Below are positions 12,924 to 25,543 of a stretch of 64,000 bases of DNA, one piece after another. The translations under genes were made by a program, and so were the position numbers. The notes under the pieces are model-generated. The model did no database searches. It was not told the DNA's origin and saw nothing but the letters and a program-made list of their open reading frames with translations. Each line of letters starts with the position of its first letter. The stretch's first letter is position 1. Location: NCBI RefSeq assembly GCF_963662255.1, contig NC_085055.1:8285602-8349601 (forward strand), in the 5' to 3' direction. Source of the DNA: Cinclus cinclus (Eukaryota > Chordata > Aves > Passeriformes > Cinclidae).

Positions 12924-13115
12924 CTTATCTAACTGCTTATGCAGCTCAAGAGACTTTCCCAAAATATCATACTTTCTCTTGGTCTCATTGGTAAAGTCAT
13001 CACAAATCCGCCTGAGTTCAACACACTTTGGTCTAATGGAGTCAACTGCATAATGGTTATTTTGGATGAGCTGTTCTCCATGGAGAGCTAGAGACTGGGC
13101 CTTCTCCAAAGGTTC
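12924..13115 (-). CDS. MCF2L2: MCF2L2 exon c11 (spectrin repeat)
   Basis: A 192-base, phase 0-0 exon of 64 residues (347-410), between TTGCACAG and GTGAGT. It starts EPLEKAQSLALHGEQLIQNN and runs through HYAVDSIRPKCVELRRICDD to ILGKSLELHKQLDK. The 'HGE.L...HYA.D.IRP.C.EL' block is diagnostic of MCF2L and MCF2L2, and the rest favours MCF2L2. It has the same length as c12. Confidence 0.95.
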
Positions 13116-13223
13116 CTGTGCAATTAATGAGAAAAAGCCAGTTAGAATGACATGCACAATGATGCGAAGAAGTGTCTAGAATACCATATCTATAGCAGCT
13201 AGAATACTAAATTGAGTGCAAAC

Positions 13224-13343
13224 CTGTCCTTTCTCTTCCAGATGTTTCTGTTCCTTTAGAAGGTTCTCAACTCGAGTCACACTGTCTCCAATGTCAGTAA
13301 AACTTGCTTGTGTTTCCATGAGGTTATCCAATGTCAGTTTTAC
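13224..13343 (-). CDS. MCF2L2: MCF2L2 exon c10 (spectrin repeat)
   Basis: A 120-base, phase 0-0 exon of 40 residues (307-346): VKLTLDNLMETQASFTDIGD, then SVTRVENLLKEQKHLEEKGQ. The spacing agrees with the human 'LALDNLLEEQAEFTGIGDSV...LKEHKKLEEKSQ' segment as I recall it. The acceptor is TTTTTAG. The donor is GTTTGC, which is poor beyond GT. The next exon lies only 108 bases downstream, so splicing here may work by exon/intron definition over a short intron. Confidence 0.92.
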
Positions 13344-13994
13344 CTAAAAAGCATCAACAACAAAAACATAAAACCAAAACAAAATAAACCCACCCCAAGT
13401 GCCATCACAAGATACTGATAAAAACTGCAACAAACATTCACCTACACCTTTGAGAAGAGTCTGCATCTCAAGTTTAGTCTTTCAGCTTGTTCCAAAATGG
13501 AAAAGCCAAGGAATAAATCAACAACCAACAATTTTTCAAAGAGTCTCCCTGCTTCTCACTGCTTAGGCCCACAGAGTTTTGACAATCTGTAACTATAGAG
13601 TTTATATTACTCCATCATCTGTATTACTACAATCTTTGGGCTGACAGTTGGGCTTTCTGAACTGTAGTCACTTGACTCTGGTGGGATTGGCAACTTACCA
13701 CCACCGAAGAATCTGTGTTTGATAACTTCACACTTAAATGCAAAATTATTTATCAAGAAGTTGGTGTTCCACATTTTGACCTCACAGTCTGGCACTTTCC
13801 TCACTGTGCCTTATTCAAGTGCTGTAAGACATCTGAAAGCTGTCAAGACTTTAATTTTTGAATATTCGTTTCCTATTTCACAATTAAAGTCTTCTCTCCC
13901 AACCTCATTTTTTGGATTGCCAGTATACTCTAAGTATGGGTAAAATTGGACCTTATTTAGCAGAGAAGGCTAGACAGCATGAAAAAAGAAATAC
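13344..13994 (-). other. MCF2L2: Intron between c9 and c10
   Basis: A 651-base intron. Overlapping ORFs on both strands near 13.6-13.9 kb (65 and 74 codons) look like chance. Confidence 0.8.
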
Positions 13995-14109
13995 CTCTCT
14001 AAAATCATGTTCAAAGTGTCGAAGCTGCAGGCACTGTTCTAGTTTTAGATGATGCTTGGTCCAAAATTGATCAAAAGCCTTTTCTGTTTCATCCAACTGA
14101 GCCAACAAC
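13995..14109 (-). CDS. MCF2L2: MCF2L2 exon c9 (spectrin repeat)
   Basis: A 115-base exon, one base in (completing Arg) and phase 0 out, giving 38 further residues (269-306). It reads LLAQLDETEKAFDQFWTK, then HHLKLEQCLQLRHFEHDFRE. The spaced aromatic and hydrophobic pattern 'F..FW..H..KL.Q.LQL..FE.DF' is typical of the spectrin repeat in MCF2-family proteins. The acceptor is TTTCCTAACAG; the donor GTATTT is weak but is fixed by the reading frame and by the next exon. Confidence 0.92.
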
Positions 14110-15667
14110 CTGTTAGGAAATTATAATGAACAGAATGCATTTATTTCCTATAGTTTATTTCTTTTAAGTTACAGTAATTGATGGCAGAAAGCAGAGCAAG
14201 GAGATGGTGGGGAGCCCTATACTTATGTAAGAAGGCTCTGTGTCACTTCTCCCATAAGCAAAAATTTGAATAAGAATGAACTTTGCAGTAGGACAGGCAG
14301 GAATGTGACAGATGGGTGACAGCTACAGGGATCTACTGTAGCAGTTACAGTCCTGCCTCCTGATGTGCAAGAGGGACTCGGATCTGTTCCCTGTGCTGGC
14401 AGCCAAGGGCAGCTGTCACTCCCTAGCTTCTACCCAATGCTTCAAAGATCATTCATCCCCAACTGATGCGGATTGAATATGATGCATTTATTATTTTATG
14501 GAATGATTAAAACAACTCTAAAACTTGTTAATTTTCTTCACCCATCAGAAACAGGCAAGGGCTGAATCATTTTTCCCAGTCCATTAAAAACAATAGATTG
14601 GAAGCTCATAATGACTACTGTGGACATTTTTCCACTTTGCATAAATGATGAAACATTTATTTGCAAAAACATTAATCTCAAGGTGTCATATCTTCAGTAA
14701 AATATCTGACACCAGGCTACTGAGTCATCCTCACAGTTTCTCAATTAATTACAAAGTAGAACAGTTTTAAACAAGTAGAAAAACTGAAAAGGAAGTATTC
14801 TCTGAATATCTTGTATTTCACTAGACAGGAATTCTTTGGGCAGATAAGGGCTCAGTGAGTGCTGAAATCATCAAGTTTTTGGGGCAAATGCCAATAGCTT
14901 CCTCCTATTCTTCTCAAAAACAAATTTCTGTTTTCAATCTGTCCCTGGGCTGGGAAACTTTTTTTTAATCAAAGATAGTCATTGAATTCAAGATGAATTC
15001 ACAAATTCCTTTTGGATGACTGTTCAAAGGATTTTGAAGTATTCAGTGAAAAATATCAGGTCAGCTTTACTTTTAGCACCTTTGTTCCCAGTGAATGCAG
15101 ACATGCTGAAACCCTAGCATGGCATTTCTCTTTGCACTGTATCACATGGCACAGCAGAAACTTCTATGTGGTGACTAAAAGCTTTGTGGTAATAACTGGC
15201 ATTGTAGGAAGGAAAAGGGAGTTCTCTCTGTGTGTGTCTCTGCAGCCATGACACACAGAATGTTTCTGTTATCATCTTCATCTCTTCCTCCCCCAGTATT
15301 TCCACAGACACTCACAAGCACACCACCCTCTCATCTCACAAGTTCAGGTGCCACTTTCTGACCAGGCACAGAAGTTTGGAAGCTATACATGTTATGGGGA
15401 AAGTAAGTCCCACGTTAAATCTTCTGCCAGGTACTTAGTGGTCTGACCAAAAATTACCAAGAAATTCAGGACTTGTTTTCACTTGCCTTGACACTTTAAT
15501 CAAGTAACTTCTTCTAAGCCATTCCCTCCTCTAACTTACCTGTTCAATAAATCCTGAGTAGGTGAACCAGTGGCAATTTATAACCTGCATATTTAAATTA
15601 TTCAAATTACATTTGCATGTCCTAGGAATAAATGAGCAAGTTGCACAAGGTAATTAGCTCCACTGAC
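14110..15667 (-). other. MCF2L2: Intron between c8 and c9
   Basis: A 1.6 kb intron with no recognised repeat or gene. Confidence 0.75.
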
Positions 15668-15792
15668 CTTTCCACTGTGGCCACATTTTCCAGTTCATCT
15701 GGACTGAGTTTGCTGCTGGCACTTCTGGTGACTGGCTCCCGGATGCATGTCAGTAATGTGGCCCCCTGCTTCACTGCTAGCTTCAGCTCATC
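15668..15792 (-). CDS. MCF2L2: MCF2L2 exon c8 (spectrin-like region)
   Basis: A 125-base exon, phase 0 in and two bases out, encoding residues 227-267 plus a split Arg. It opens DELKLAVKQGATLLTCIREP and ends SPDELENVATVER. Human MCF2L2 has a closely similar 'DELKLLGKQGTTLLSCIQEP' by recall. The acceptor follows a long pyrimidine run (CTTGTTTTTTTCCTCTCAG). The donor is GTCAGT, with C at +3, which is unusual but otherwise consensus. Confidence 0.92.
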
Positions 15793-16806
15793 CTGAGAGG
15801 AAAAAAACAAGCCAAAACCCAAATTGCATGTACCTCTAACAATACTCACATCTCTTAGATGACAACAGAGTAATGGTAAGGGAGGATTCTTTCATAGGTA
15901 CAAAGTACTTGAAACAAAATATAAATGCTAACCAAAGGTGAAATGTTTCACTAGCAAAGGCAGAGATCTAAATCTTTTAACTTTGAATAGTAGCTCTGTT
16001 TCTGAGAAAAGTAATAATTAGTAAGCAGATTGCATATCTGACCAGGCTACTTGCAGAATAAATTATTTTACTACAAATTGAATATATGTTGTAGATTGTG
16101 AGCTGAGGGACTGAGTTGAGACCTTGCACTTCTTAATGGAATTTCCTCAAACAACATTGTGCCATGCTGAGCCATAGTACAAAAGCTATAAGAAGTCATC
16201 CACACAAGTGTTGATCCAGCATGAAAAATGAGCAATAAAAAAAGACAATGAGGCTCAAACATTAACTTGTCAGATGACGAATCCCCACATCACTGCGCAC
16301 TTTTTCCATAAAAATTGTTCTTGTGCTAATATAGCTTAAGTAGTATTTTTAATCTTGTGTTTAACCTAAGACATCTATTGACAGCAGTAATATTTATTTA
16401 TGATCCTTACTCTACAAAGCTAAACTAGCCCAAATTTTTTTAAACAAAATAACAGTCATCATCTAGTTAGATCTTTCTGTCTATTCCTGACTAGCCTCAC
16501 AGATGTTGTCTGTTTCTGCTGCAACGTAAGCCCATCCTTTCTGATGAACTCTTCATCAGGAGCCCAGGCTATTTCAGATGTGATCCCATTACTCCCACTC
16601 ACACTGGAAGTGACACTTCCCCATTCTAACATTGCTGAAGTTGTAAAATGTCCTTTTCCACAGCTGAATTGAATTGACCTCCTGAACCCAGTTGTCTGTC
16701 CTCCTCAGTGGTTTCCAGACAATGGACTGCCAAGGGGTGGCAGAAAATTTTGTTAGATCAGAACTCATCTATTACACTGCTGGAGCCATAATGGGGCAAC
16801 AATCAC
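15793..16806 (-). other. MCF2L2: Intron between c7 and c8
   Basis: A 1.0 kb intron with no recognised repeat or gene. Confidence 0.75.
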
Positions 16807-16956
16807 CTTCAGCTTGCTGTGGTGGTCAGTGTGTGAGGAGAGAAGCTCCTCTGTGCACTGCACATCGTTGGGAAGTTCAGTCTCTGCTAAGTCTGTTCCA
16901 AAGGTCTGTAGCATCTGTGCCGTTGATTTTACTGTCATTGCAAAGTTTTCAATTGC
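16807..16956 (-). CDS. MCF2L2: MCF2L2 exon c7 (start of helical/spectrin-like region)
   Basis: A 150-base, phase 0-0 exon of 50 residues (177-226). It follows a TTGCTTTTCCAG acceptor and ends AAG at a weak donor (GTGATT). It begins AIENFAMTVKSTAQMLQTFG, matching the 'AIENFA.T.K..AQMLQ.FG..LAETELP' block found just after the SEC14 domain in MCF2 and MCF2L2. The rest is predicted helical by composition and starts the spectrin-repeat-containing segment. Confidence 0.94.
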
Positions 16957-19900
16957 CTGGAAAAGCAAAAGCATAAGTCACAGATTGGTTATTCACCCTT
17001 AGCCCTTTAAGAGCACTTTGGCTTCAGACACACTGTGCTGCAAGTAATACATGCCTGTAAAGCTGGTCACACTGCCTTTTTTGGGGGTGGATGTGTTAAT
17101 TACAAATTAAACCATGTGTCACAAATAACCTTTTCACAGGTCCACACATATTGTCACCTCTGTGAGCCAATGAGGAACTACAAGAGCTCAGCAGACATAA
17201 TGAAACCACAGAGGACATCAGCTCCAAAGCCAGGCCTGGAACTTCAGACCCTCTGCCCATGCTTGCTGGGAAATTCTGCTGCATTTAAAATTTTAATTAA
17301 GGCTTTATTTAAGTTGAGAACACTACTAAAATATATAGGGCAAAGCATTTATATTTATACAGTCATTGTTCACTCAGCAGTAATCTGTCTTCCCCTGACT
17401 TCTGAATATGTGCATCTCCATCTTGCCTATCTGTACAAGATGCATTCCTAGTCACTTCCTCCCATCTGTCCAAGCTAGTACACAAACACAGGAACAAGCA
17501 AATACAAATACAGTTAAAATGCATAAATCCATTGGAATTTTGTTGTTTCTTTATCACTTGGATGCACCAACACAAAATTTGTCAGATATCTGTAGTTTTA
17601 ATGAAGAACAGAGAAGTGAGGAAAGCTAAAAAAAAAAAAATGCCACCTTCTCAGAGCAGAATATAATGCTCAGACCTGTAATGTGATTAAAACCTTTATA
17701 TCTAGTAGCAAGTAACTGGATGGAATGTTTTTTCATGATCATGCCCAAAATTGGGGGTAACTGTGTTGTTCTGTATAGCTCTTTATTCTTTGCAATTTTG
17801 ATTGAATCTGCCACAGGTTTGAGTCAGTCAACAAGCACTAGAGATGCTCTTACACCCAATCAAACACTATGTAGTTGTTGCACATTGCATTCATTTCTCC
17901 GGCAATGATGTGAATTCATTGTTGGCAACCATGATACATGAAATTAGGCTGTGTGTTCAGTGAAAAACAAACTGAAAGTAGATCATCATTCAAAAGGTGT
18001 AGAGAGAAATTAGCCCACATCTGTGACCTCAAACATGTCCTCCATGAAAGAATGCTAGCCCAGTTCACAGCCTTCTTCCTTTTCCCCCATAAATCCATGT
18101 CTGCTTTCAACACAAGCAGTACACATCCACGTATGCTCTATCTCAGTGCTCAGCAGCTGTATCCTGCTGTTCTCAGCAGTGAAACTACTGGATTAGAGTT
18201 GGCTGAAATGTCACACTTCTGACTGCAACACAGACATGGCCATCCATGACCAAAGGCCATTTACTGAAAGCCAAAAATGAGCTCTGTGGGCAAGAAAGTC
18301 CATAGGCTCCTGGCAGTCAAGAGAGGAGAGCAGAAACAGTGAATGATGCAAGGAGGTCACTCTGTCACTGACATTTAGCCAGTTTTAAAGCTTTTTCAGA
18401 AGAAAAGCACTGCAGGACAAGATATGAGAACATTGAGAGAAGCAGCAAAGGGCATGAAGACCATAGCTCAGCAAGACTGGAAGTCAGATTGCTTCAAGGT
18501 GCCATGGAAGCTGACATTTCTTTGATGACATCCTCTCATCCAGCAGATATTCCTTGGCTGACTGCACCATGAACTTGCCAGTGTTTCACTTACTAGCATG
18601 CTTGCCCTCACTCTCTCCTGTGTATATGAGCAATAAATTGTTACATTTACCTAAGTTACATCTGTGGATGTTTTTTTTCAAGTCTCTGTGCTTGGTAAGA
18701 ATTTTTCCAACAAATTTAGCCAAAGCCTCTGGGGATTACACAGCCCTACTTCCCTAAATCCTTGGCACATTTTTGTTTGCATGTTTTACCAAATTATGTA
18801 CTATTGCCTTATGTAAACCCCTGTCATTAATAAATAATACAACTTTTCTTGTGCCTCTTTTTATTCCCTTTCATATTTTCAAATCTTTTGCTGTTTGAAA
18901 GCTCTTACAGATGATTCATTTCTTCACACTCCCCCTTCCTGCAAGGACAGTTTCATATTTTTGATACTTTTAACACATAAGCCTGTTCACTCATCTCAAC
19001 CCCAACCTCATTATAGTCAACCACAGTTATAAATGTAGAAAATAAATGTTAGATGAAATTGAGATTCTGTATTTGCATATTTAGAAGCCTGAAATATTTT
19101 GTGGTTCTCAAGGAGACCAAAATTTAATTTTGTAAGGACAGCAAAGCAAAAAAAAAGTATAGCAAGAAAGTGACAAAAGTGATTTGACTTAAATTACCTC
19201 AGAAAATCTCTTTTGACGAGTTAGGTGTAACCTGCCCATCAGCAGCAGGCTCAAACCCAGGACTGCTCAGAACTTTGCAGAACATTGAGGCTCACGTTAT
19301 ATATGGGCTCTAATATACCAATCTTGCAAGTAGACCACAAAGAGAGATGCAAACCTTGTATAAACTCTCTGTGAAATTAATTACTTTTCCAGGATCATGA
19401 CCCAGTTTAGCCCATTTTTGCTTAGGAAGAATGAGACAATATTTTGTCTGCTAATGTGCCATAGTTTGGAGTCTGTTTTTTGTGACCAGTCAACTGGTTA
19501 CCATAATTAATTGTTTACATTGTTTTGAAGCAGACACTGAAATACATTAACCAAACCAAAAAGGGAAAAAACAATCAAACAGGTACACTTTTCCTCAACA
19601 GAATAAAATAGTGTTTCTCCCTTCCTCCTAACAACTGTTTTTCAGTTTACCCAAAATATGACCCATCTGGAGTGCATGCTTGTATAGTACAGTACAGAAA
19701 TGAAAAATAAAATACAGTGCCCTGAATATTTTTATTCTCTTTAAAGCATGGACATAATTAAATATTAAAGTGAGACACTTGACCTTGCTTTTGACCTTTG
19801 TAAAGCTAGCATAGTGCTACAGCCTATTTTCAATTTCAGCTGAAGGCCTGTGAATCCCATAAATTATTTAAAAAGCAAGAGAATGTGCCCACAGGCCTTG

Positions 19901-20148
19901 CTGAGTAAGAAAAACACAACACTGCTGGGCCCTGGGCCAGGTGTACAGTGAGATACAATTACTGCTTCCATGACAAACTTTTGGGAAATTTGCCTTTCAC
20001 TGTTTGGGTCATGGATTTCCTCTTTCCCTGAGTCCCTAGAAGAATCGATAGGCTGCAATGCAACTGAAAGTTACTGCTTAATGGTTGCTTTGCATGTGTC
20101 ACCCAGAGAGCTCTGGTGTGGATGTGTAAGAAGAACAGCAGCACTCAC
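16957..20148 (-). other. MCF2L2: Intron between c6 and c7
   Basis: A 3.2 kb intron containing a 13-base A run (17628-17640). Several 60-138 codon ORFs on both strands overlap one another and have no protein-like features. Confidence 0.7.
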
Positions 20149-20265
20149 AGTTCGGTGGTGGATCCACTGGCTGTGGCCGTACTCCAGGGTTCCTCCCAGC
20201 TCCCGGGTCAGCTGGCTCTTGTCAATGTAGCCATGTAGATCAGAGACAGAATTTAACATGATGAT
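20149..20265 (-). CDS. MCF2L2: MCF2L2 exon c6 (end of SEC14/CRAL-TRIO domain)
   Basis: A 117-base, phase 0-0 exon encoding 39 residues (138-176), with acceptor TTTCAG and donor GTGAGT. It starts IIMLNSVSDLHGYIDKSQ and continues with LTRELGGTLEYGHSQW and IHHRT. The motif 'L..YID...LT.ELGGTL.Y.H..W' closes the SEC14-like domain throughout the MCF2 family and is among the clearest identifiers in the window. Confidence 0.95.
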
Positions 20266-23200
20266 CTGAAACAAATCCAAACACATTGGACTGAGAGAAA
20301 TAACGAGCCTCACAATCAGTGTTCCTAGGATCTGGGTTTGCCTTAGCTTATATGACCACTGCAGCTCCACCAGAGGACATCAGTTCTCATTTTGCACTTT
20401 CTCATGCCATGGCCCAGTTTAATTTCCCTAGATTTTGCCTTCTCAACATGTACATGGACATTCTTGAACTAACCTTGGTTGTCATCATCTTCCTCCTTGC
20501 TGAGCTGACCCATTTTGCATGTGCATCAAGAACAAAAGTATGGTATTGATAGTGCTGACACAAACTTCCATAAAACAATTTATTCTCTAGATAACATTTA
20601 TTTACAGAGAAATGGCAGCACAGGCAAATTAAACAGCTTCCTTAACACCAACCACTTGATCCAAGGAAGTGGTGAAATGGGAAATCATTGAGAGTAAGAT
20701 TTTTTTCAGTTTTCTGATTTTTTTGCCACTGTATATTCATTGTATCCATTGACATTTTTCCATTTAAAATCGTAATGGAAGAGAAAGGAGAGATAAACCT
20801 AGATCCACTTTTTTACTTTAGAAATTTACTTTAGAAAAAAAAAAAGACATTACTTTAGAATGTCCTTACCACTGGACTTGCTTGAAGAAAGCCAAACAAG
20901 ATTGGAGCTCAGCTTCAGATAAGCAGTATTGCCTTGTGGCAACCACTGTAGATTTGTCAACACAAGTGGTTACACAAATAAAAATTATCAAGTAGACCCT
21001 CACTCTATTCTTTCTCACTTCCACCAGTTCATCTTCTCCCTGACCCCCATCTTTAAACACAGAAACAAAGAGATCTTGTTGATGAAGAAACTGTGGCAAA
21101 GAAAGGTGAGCATCTCAGCCAAAGTTAAAGGAAAAACTTCCCTCAAGGTGCTATGAAACACTGTTCTGCTATGATCAAAGCCAGAAAGCTCAAAAAGCTG
21201 CATCATCTTGAAAAGGCCTCACACTGGAACATAAAGCCTATGCACTAATTCTGAATTGGAAATCACAGTTGAAAAAGTAAGTCTTAACTGCTTTGTAGCT
21301 CTTCCCCATCAGAGATGTTGCTGACAAGGTGGAAATCTTCTGATACTTCAGACTTCACTGAAACCACAGAGGAACACTGTCATGCAGATTTCTTTTAGGA
21401 AGAATTTTATGTTTGCTTTAACCTGGTATGCCCTGCATGAGCCACAAAACAAACCTATTAATATTGCCAGCTATGGTGTTACCCAACAGGGTGTGGGTCT
21501 TCACCATGCACAGATACCTGCAGGAGAAAGCCTGACGAGGAATCCAGTATCCATCTAAAAAACCAATCAAAGGGAGCATTAGCATCTCCCATGCTGCTTG
21601 CCAGACAGAAGACAGACACAGTCAGTCAGCTGGAGAGTGCAAGGGAACAGCAGTTTAGAAGAGAAGGGTCAGTGTGGAATATGGAGCTGTGGGGGAGCTG
21701 CTTCTGGATGGGTTGAGCTGTCAAAAAGAAGTCACAGCCTACAAAGCTCAATGAGGTGCTCACTATGGGCAGACTGTTCAGCCTTTTAGGTATGTTCTGA
21801 AGATGCTTTAATTCACGTCCTGTGTTGGGAGGTTCCTTGGGTACGTTTCTCGGTGTTCCATTTGAATTCACAGATTTTAATCTCAGATGAACACTGCTGT
21901 GTCTCCTATATTTCTATATCTTAATCCTGGTTAATGATATTGAGCCAAATCATTATCCCAGTAAAGATCTACCTCATGAGATTTTATTACCCACATTTGT
22001 ATGTCAATGTGATATAAATCCTGCATTTCTTTTTTGTGTCTGTTTGGTTATTTCAGCCTTTATTTCCAGCTCCTGTTTGATCTTCTGGTTTCTACTCATT
22101 CCACTGTTGATTTAACCCAGTAAATCTCTTTTGTTGAACATATTTACAGTCTGATAGCTCAAATAAACCATTAAACAAAGGTTTCCTTAACAAATGCACA
22201 CAATATTTTTGAAGCTCCTTTTGAATACTCCTGTCTTGGTCCTGACTCACTTGCAGTTGTGATAGGAAATACCACCCACCACGGGCCAGTTATGACATTA
22301 ATGTTGTCATAGGGCCAAACACACAACACAAACAAACAACCTCCAAACAATTTAAAAGATCATGGTGATATTAAAGATAGGTATTGATCCCTAATTCCTT
22401 GAGTAAGGACATCTCCAATGGGACAAGAGCTCTCTGGTTCTGTTCTCCTGCTTGGTATTTAGGATGCTGTCTTCAAGGAGGACAGACAGACATTGTTCTC
22501 AATAACTTCCTTGCTCTGGTACTGGGGTATACAAAGACACGCCCAGATGGTATTTTTAGGATGGGCTGCAATACATGAAAAAAGCCCCTTCATAGAGCAT
22601 GACATATTCCAGGAATTTGGAACACCTGTAACCCTAAGCAACTTAGAATAGCTCAGACATATGCAGGCAGCCTGTACATAAATCTGACAGGCTGCCTAGA
22701 GATATCTGGGCAGGAGGCAGGCAGATCCAGCAAGTATGTCAGGCTCTTAGTTTTTGTAAGGGTGCTCAATCAGAGCTCTGTGGAAATACCCAGGATGGTT
22801 CAAAATGTCAAAACAACCCCAAACTAAACTGATATGTTGATTTTCCTGCCTGTAAGAAAGATAAGTTACTATTTCATACTTAATGCAGTGCTTGACTCCC
22901 GCTTAGAATTAACCTCTCTTCCAACCTTGATCCTTTCAAAGTTGAAATGCAACTCTGATGTCAAATAAACTGCTGAAAGTATAGGAAATGTTGAACTGCT
23001 GGAAAATGCCAGTCCTTGATGAAGGTGTCCCTATCCAGGCTGCAGTCACTGGTACAACAGTTGCTACAGTCACAGATTGTGGAATATTAAATATAGGTAC
23101 ATCCATTTTTTAAAGTACTATAAAATAGTTTGGTTTGTATTAAAACATAATTTTTTTCATCAATTTTGCATTTCACCAAAAAGCTGCCCTTATCCAAGGA

Positions 23201-24114
23201 CAGTAAATATTACAATTTAACCATAGTAACCAAATTTATGTTCATGGCTCCTTTTCTGTATGCACTGTAATAAACAGCTGCTGTCTCTCACTTCAGGAGA
23301 AGCAGAAAGTGTTTAAACACCTGAACTTCAAACTTGAGAATTGACAGAGCTAGAATTTGCTGGAGGAGAACCATAAGTATTTTGCAAAATAATATGAACC
23401 CACAAAACAGTAATTTCAAGTCCCTCCAGTAAAGTCACTGTGGAACACAGTACTGAGTTTAATCAAGGATGAAATATCATCAATAATCATAATTCAAGTT
23501 TATTTATAAAACTTAAAATTTTTGACACACATGCAAACATGCTGCTAAAAAATCGCCTAAAAAACCTCTCATAGAAAAATCTCAAACTCTTTCAAGACTG
23601 TTAACCTTCTTCAAATCACAGTCTCATCAACCTACAGCATATGCCAAGTGCATATAAAAATAAGTAAAGCACAGACTCTGAATCTTGAGGGCATGGGAAT
23701 CATAAGACATTCAGAATAAGCAATGTTACAGGGACAGTCACTGCTCCCATGGATAATCCATCAAACAGTGCAGAATTCAGCCCTAGGCTTTCTCTGCTCT
23801 GTAGTCCTGAATACTCCTGTTTGTCACTGGGGTGGCATCTACCTCTACCTCCCCTACGAGGGGAACCCCTCCACTGAGTTAAAATGCCACTACTTAAAAA
23901 CTGAGTCACATTTTATAGCTAGACTGGACATGGGAAGGTGTCCATTAAATACTGTGTACCATCCACTGCTAATTAACTCTTTGGCATCACCACACACACC
24001 CGGATGAAAGGCCCCAAGTGCCACTTGCAATCCTCAATTTTGAGAAATTGCTGACAGCCCAGAATTGTAGAAATGGAGATAAAGAAAATGCATGGACAAA
24101 AAATGCATGCTTAC
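20266..24114 (-). other. MCF2L2: Intron between c5 and c6
   Basis: A 3.8 kb intron. It holds a perfect 11-bp inverted repeat at 22665-22697, listed separately, and no recognised gene. Confidence 0.7.
22665..22697. repeat. Perfect 11-bp inverted repeat (hairpin)
   Basis: AGGCAGCCTGT (22665-22675) and ACAGGCTGCCT (22687-22697) are exact reverse complements around an 11-base loop. The stem is GC-rich and lies in the c5-c6 intron, so it would be present in pre-mRNA. The stem is too short for a standard microRNA precursor on its own. Confidence 0.75.
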
Positions 24115-24234
24115 CGGTACCTTCATTTTAAAGTCATCTCGATAGAATTTAATGCCAATGTCAGCGATTGCCCTTTGGATGAAGCGGGAGGGTCTCAGGA
24201 CAAACACCAGCTGCAGGTTTCCTGGAAACGCTCC
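24115..24234 (-). CDS. MCF2L2: MCF2L2 exon c5 (SEC14/CRAL-TRIO domain)
   Basis: A 120-base, phase 0-0 exon giving 40 residues (98-137), between a TTCTTGCAG acceptor and a GTAAGC donor. It reads GAFPGNLQLVFVLRPSRF, then IQRAIADIGIKF, then YRDDFKMKVP. 'FPGNLQL.F.LRP..F.QR...DIG' is a strong family signature shared with MCF2 and MCF2L. A second GT lies six bases upstream (AAG then GTACCG). The downstream donor is preferred because it keeps the conserved Val-Pro before c6 and has the better consensus. Confidence 0.94.
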
Positions 24235-25452
24235 CTGCAAGAAATACAGAGTCCTTAGAAGGCCCATTTCTACCTTACAAGGGAATTTTCAGCCAAGTGT
24301 TTTCTTACCAGGGCAAAGCAGGTAGGACTAACTGAATCTTGCTAAGTCCAGCTGCTCATTGCATCAGCTGGTTCACTCAGCATGTGTTTGTTGTCACTAT
24401 TTCCAAACCCAGTGGGAAGACTGACCCATGGATTTTACTACCCAGCCACATGCTGTTTCGTGATACAGATTTATCACAGAGCTCCAAAGTTCTTGACAAG
24501 TGCCTTTCTCCCCCGGATCCCAACCCCACCAAATCCCATTTGCACCACCACACCAGAGTGTTTCCCATTTTTCAGGCTGCAGCCACTAGAGGGCAAAGCT
24601 GGCTGACCACGTCAGACTGGTGAAAGAAGCTGGTAGCACAGATGGATTCCCCAGGCTGACCTGCCTATTCACTCTGCAAAGGGTTTTGAATCTTTTTAGC
24701 CTCAAATATTTTTACACACAAGCAGGCACCCAACACATTCATCAGACATGGCCCTGCCTGCAACACCCAGCCTACATCTCTCACACTCCTCTGAGCTCAT
24801 CAAGCACAAAAAAAGAACAATCTCTTGAAGAGAGCAGCAAAAAAGCCCGAGAATGAAAAACATTTCTGTCTAAACACCTTGAAAGAACTTAAAGTCACCT
24901 TTGTCATCCCTCCATCCTACACCTCTGTGCATAAGTGCTTGGTCCTCACACAGTAAATGCTTCTAGTAAGAGATGTATAAAACCAGCTGCTTTTCTTAGC
25001 GCTGAAAATCAGTGCCCAGCTCTGACTTTTGCAGATGAGATATAACAAGCTATTAAGAATTTCTGACAGAGGTCATTTACTGCTGTGCAAACACAAATCC
25101 CTTGGGAACTATTTCTTTCAGAGCCAGGCCACGTCATCCCTCCTCAGGGCACAGAAGAGGTACCTCTTAATACTTCTCTAGGAACCAACTTCAAATTACT
25201 AGAATTTATATTGCAGTCAACCCAGAAAATAAGGAATTTTTCCTAATTCAGCAGTAAACAAGTCTAGGTAATTTGTCTCTGCAGCTTTCTCCCTCTCTTA
25301 TTTAACACTTACGAGCTGAAGGGCCAGGGAGAATCTGCATCCACAGCCAGAAAATGGGAGCTTAAAATGAGCACAGGAGGCTGTACTGTGTGCTGAAGGT
25401 TCAGCAAACAATTTTAATTTCTAGAAGATAAATAACAAAAGCAAGCACTTAC
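24235..25452 (-). other. MCF2L2: Intron between c4 and c5
   Basis: A 1.2 kb intron; ORFs at 24.3-24.9 kb are unremarkable and nothing else is recognised. Confidence 0.75.
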
Positions 25453-25543
25453 TGCTATTCGAGTCAGGGATGCCTTGACTGCACTCCATTTGTCCCGTCG
25501 TCTGTCTATGATGATGATGAATCCAATGCTGGCAGCCTCCAGA
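25453..25543 (-). CDS. MCF2L2: MCF2L2 exon c4 (SEC14/CRAL-TRIO domain)
   Basis: A 91-base exon between a TTTTGCAG acceptor and a GTAAGT donor, entering with one base and ending on a codon boundary. It encodes about residues 67-97: SLEAASIGFIIIIDRRRDKW followed by SAVKASLTRIA. This is the central beta-strand ('GFIIIIDRR') and next helix of the CRAL-TRIO fold. It is close to the human MCF2L2 segment as I recall it; Val to Ile and Ser to Ala are the only changes I notice. Confidence 0.94.
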
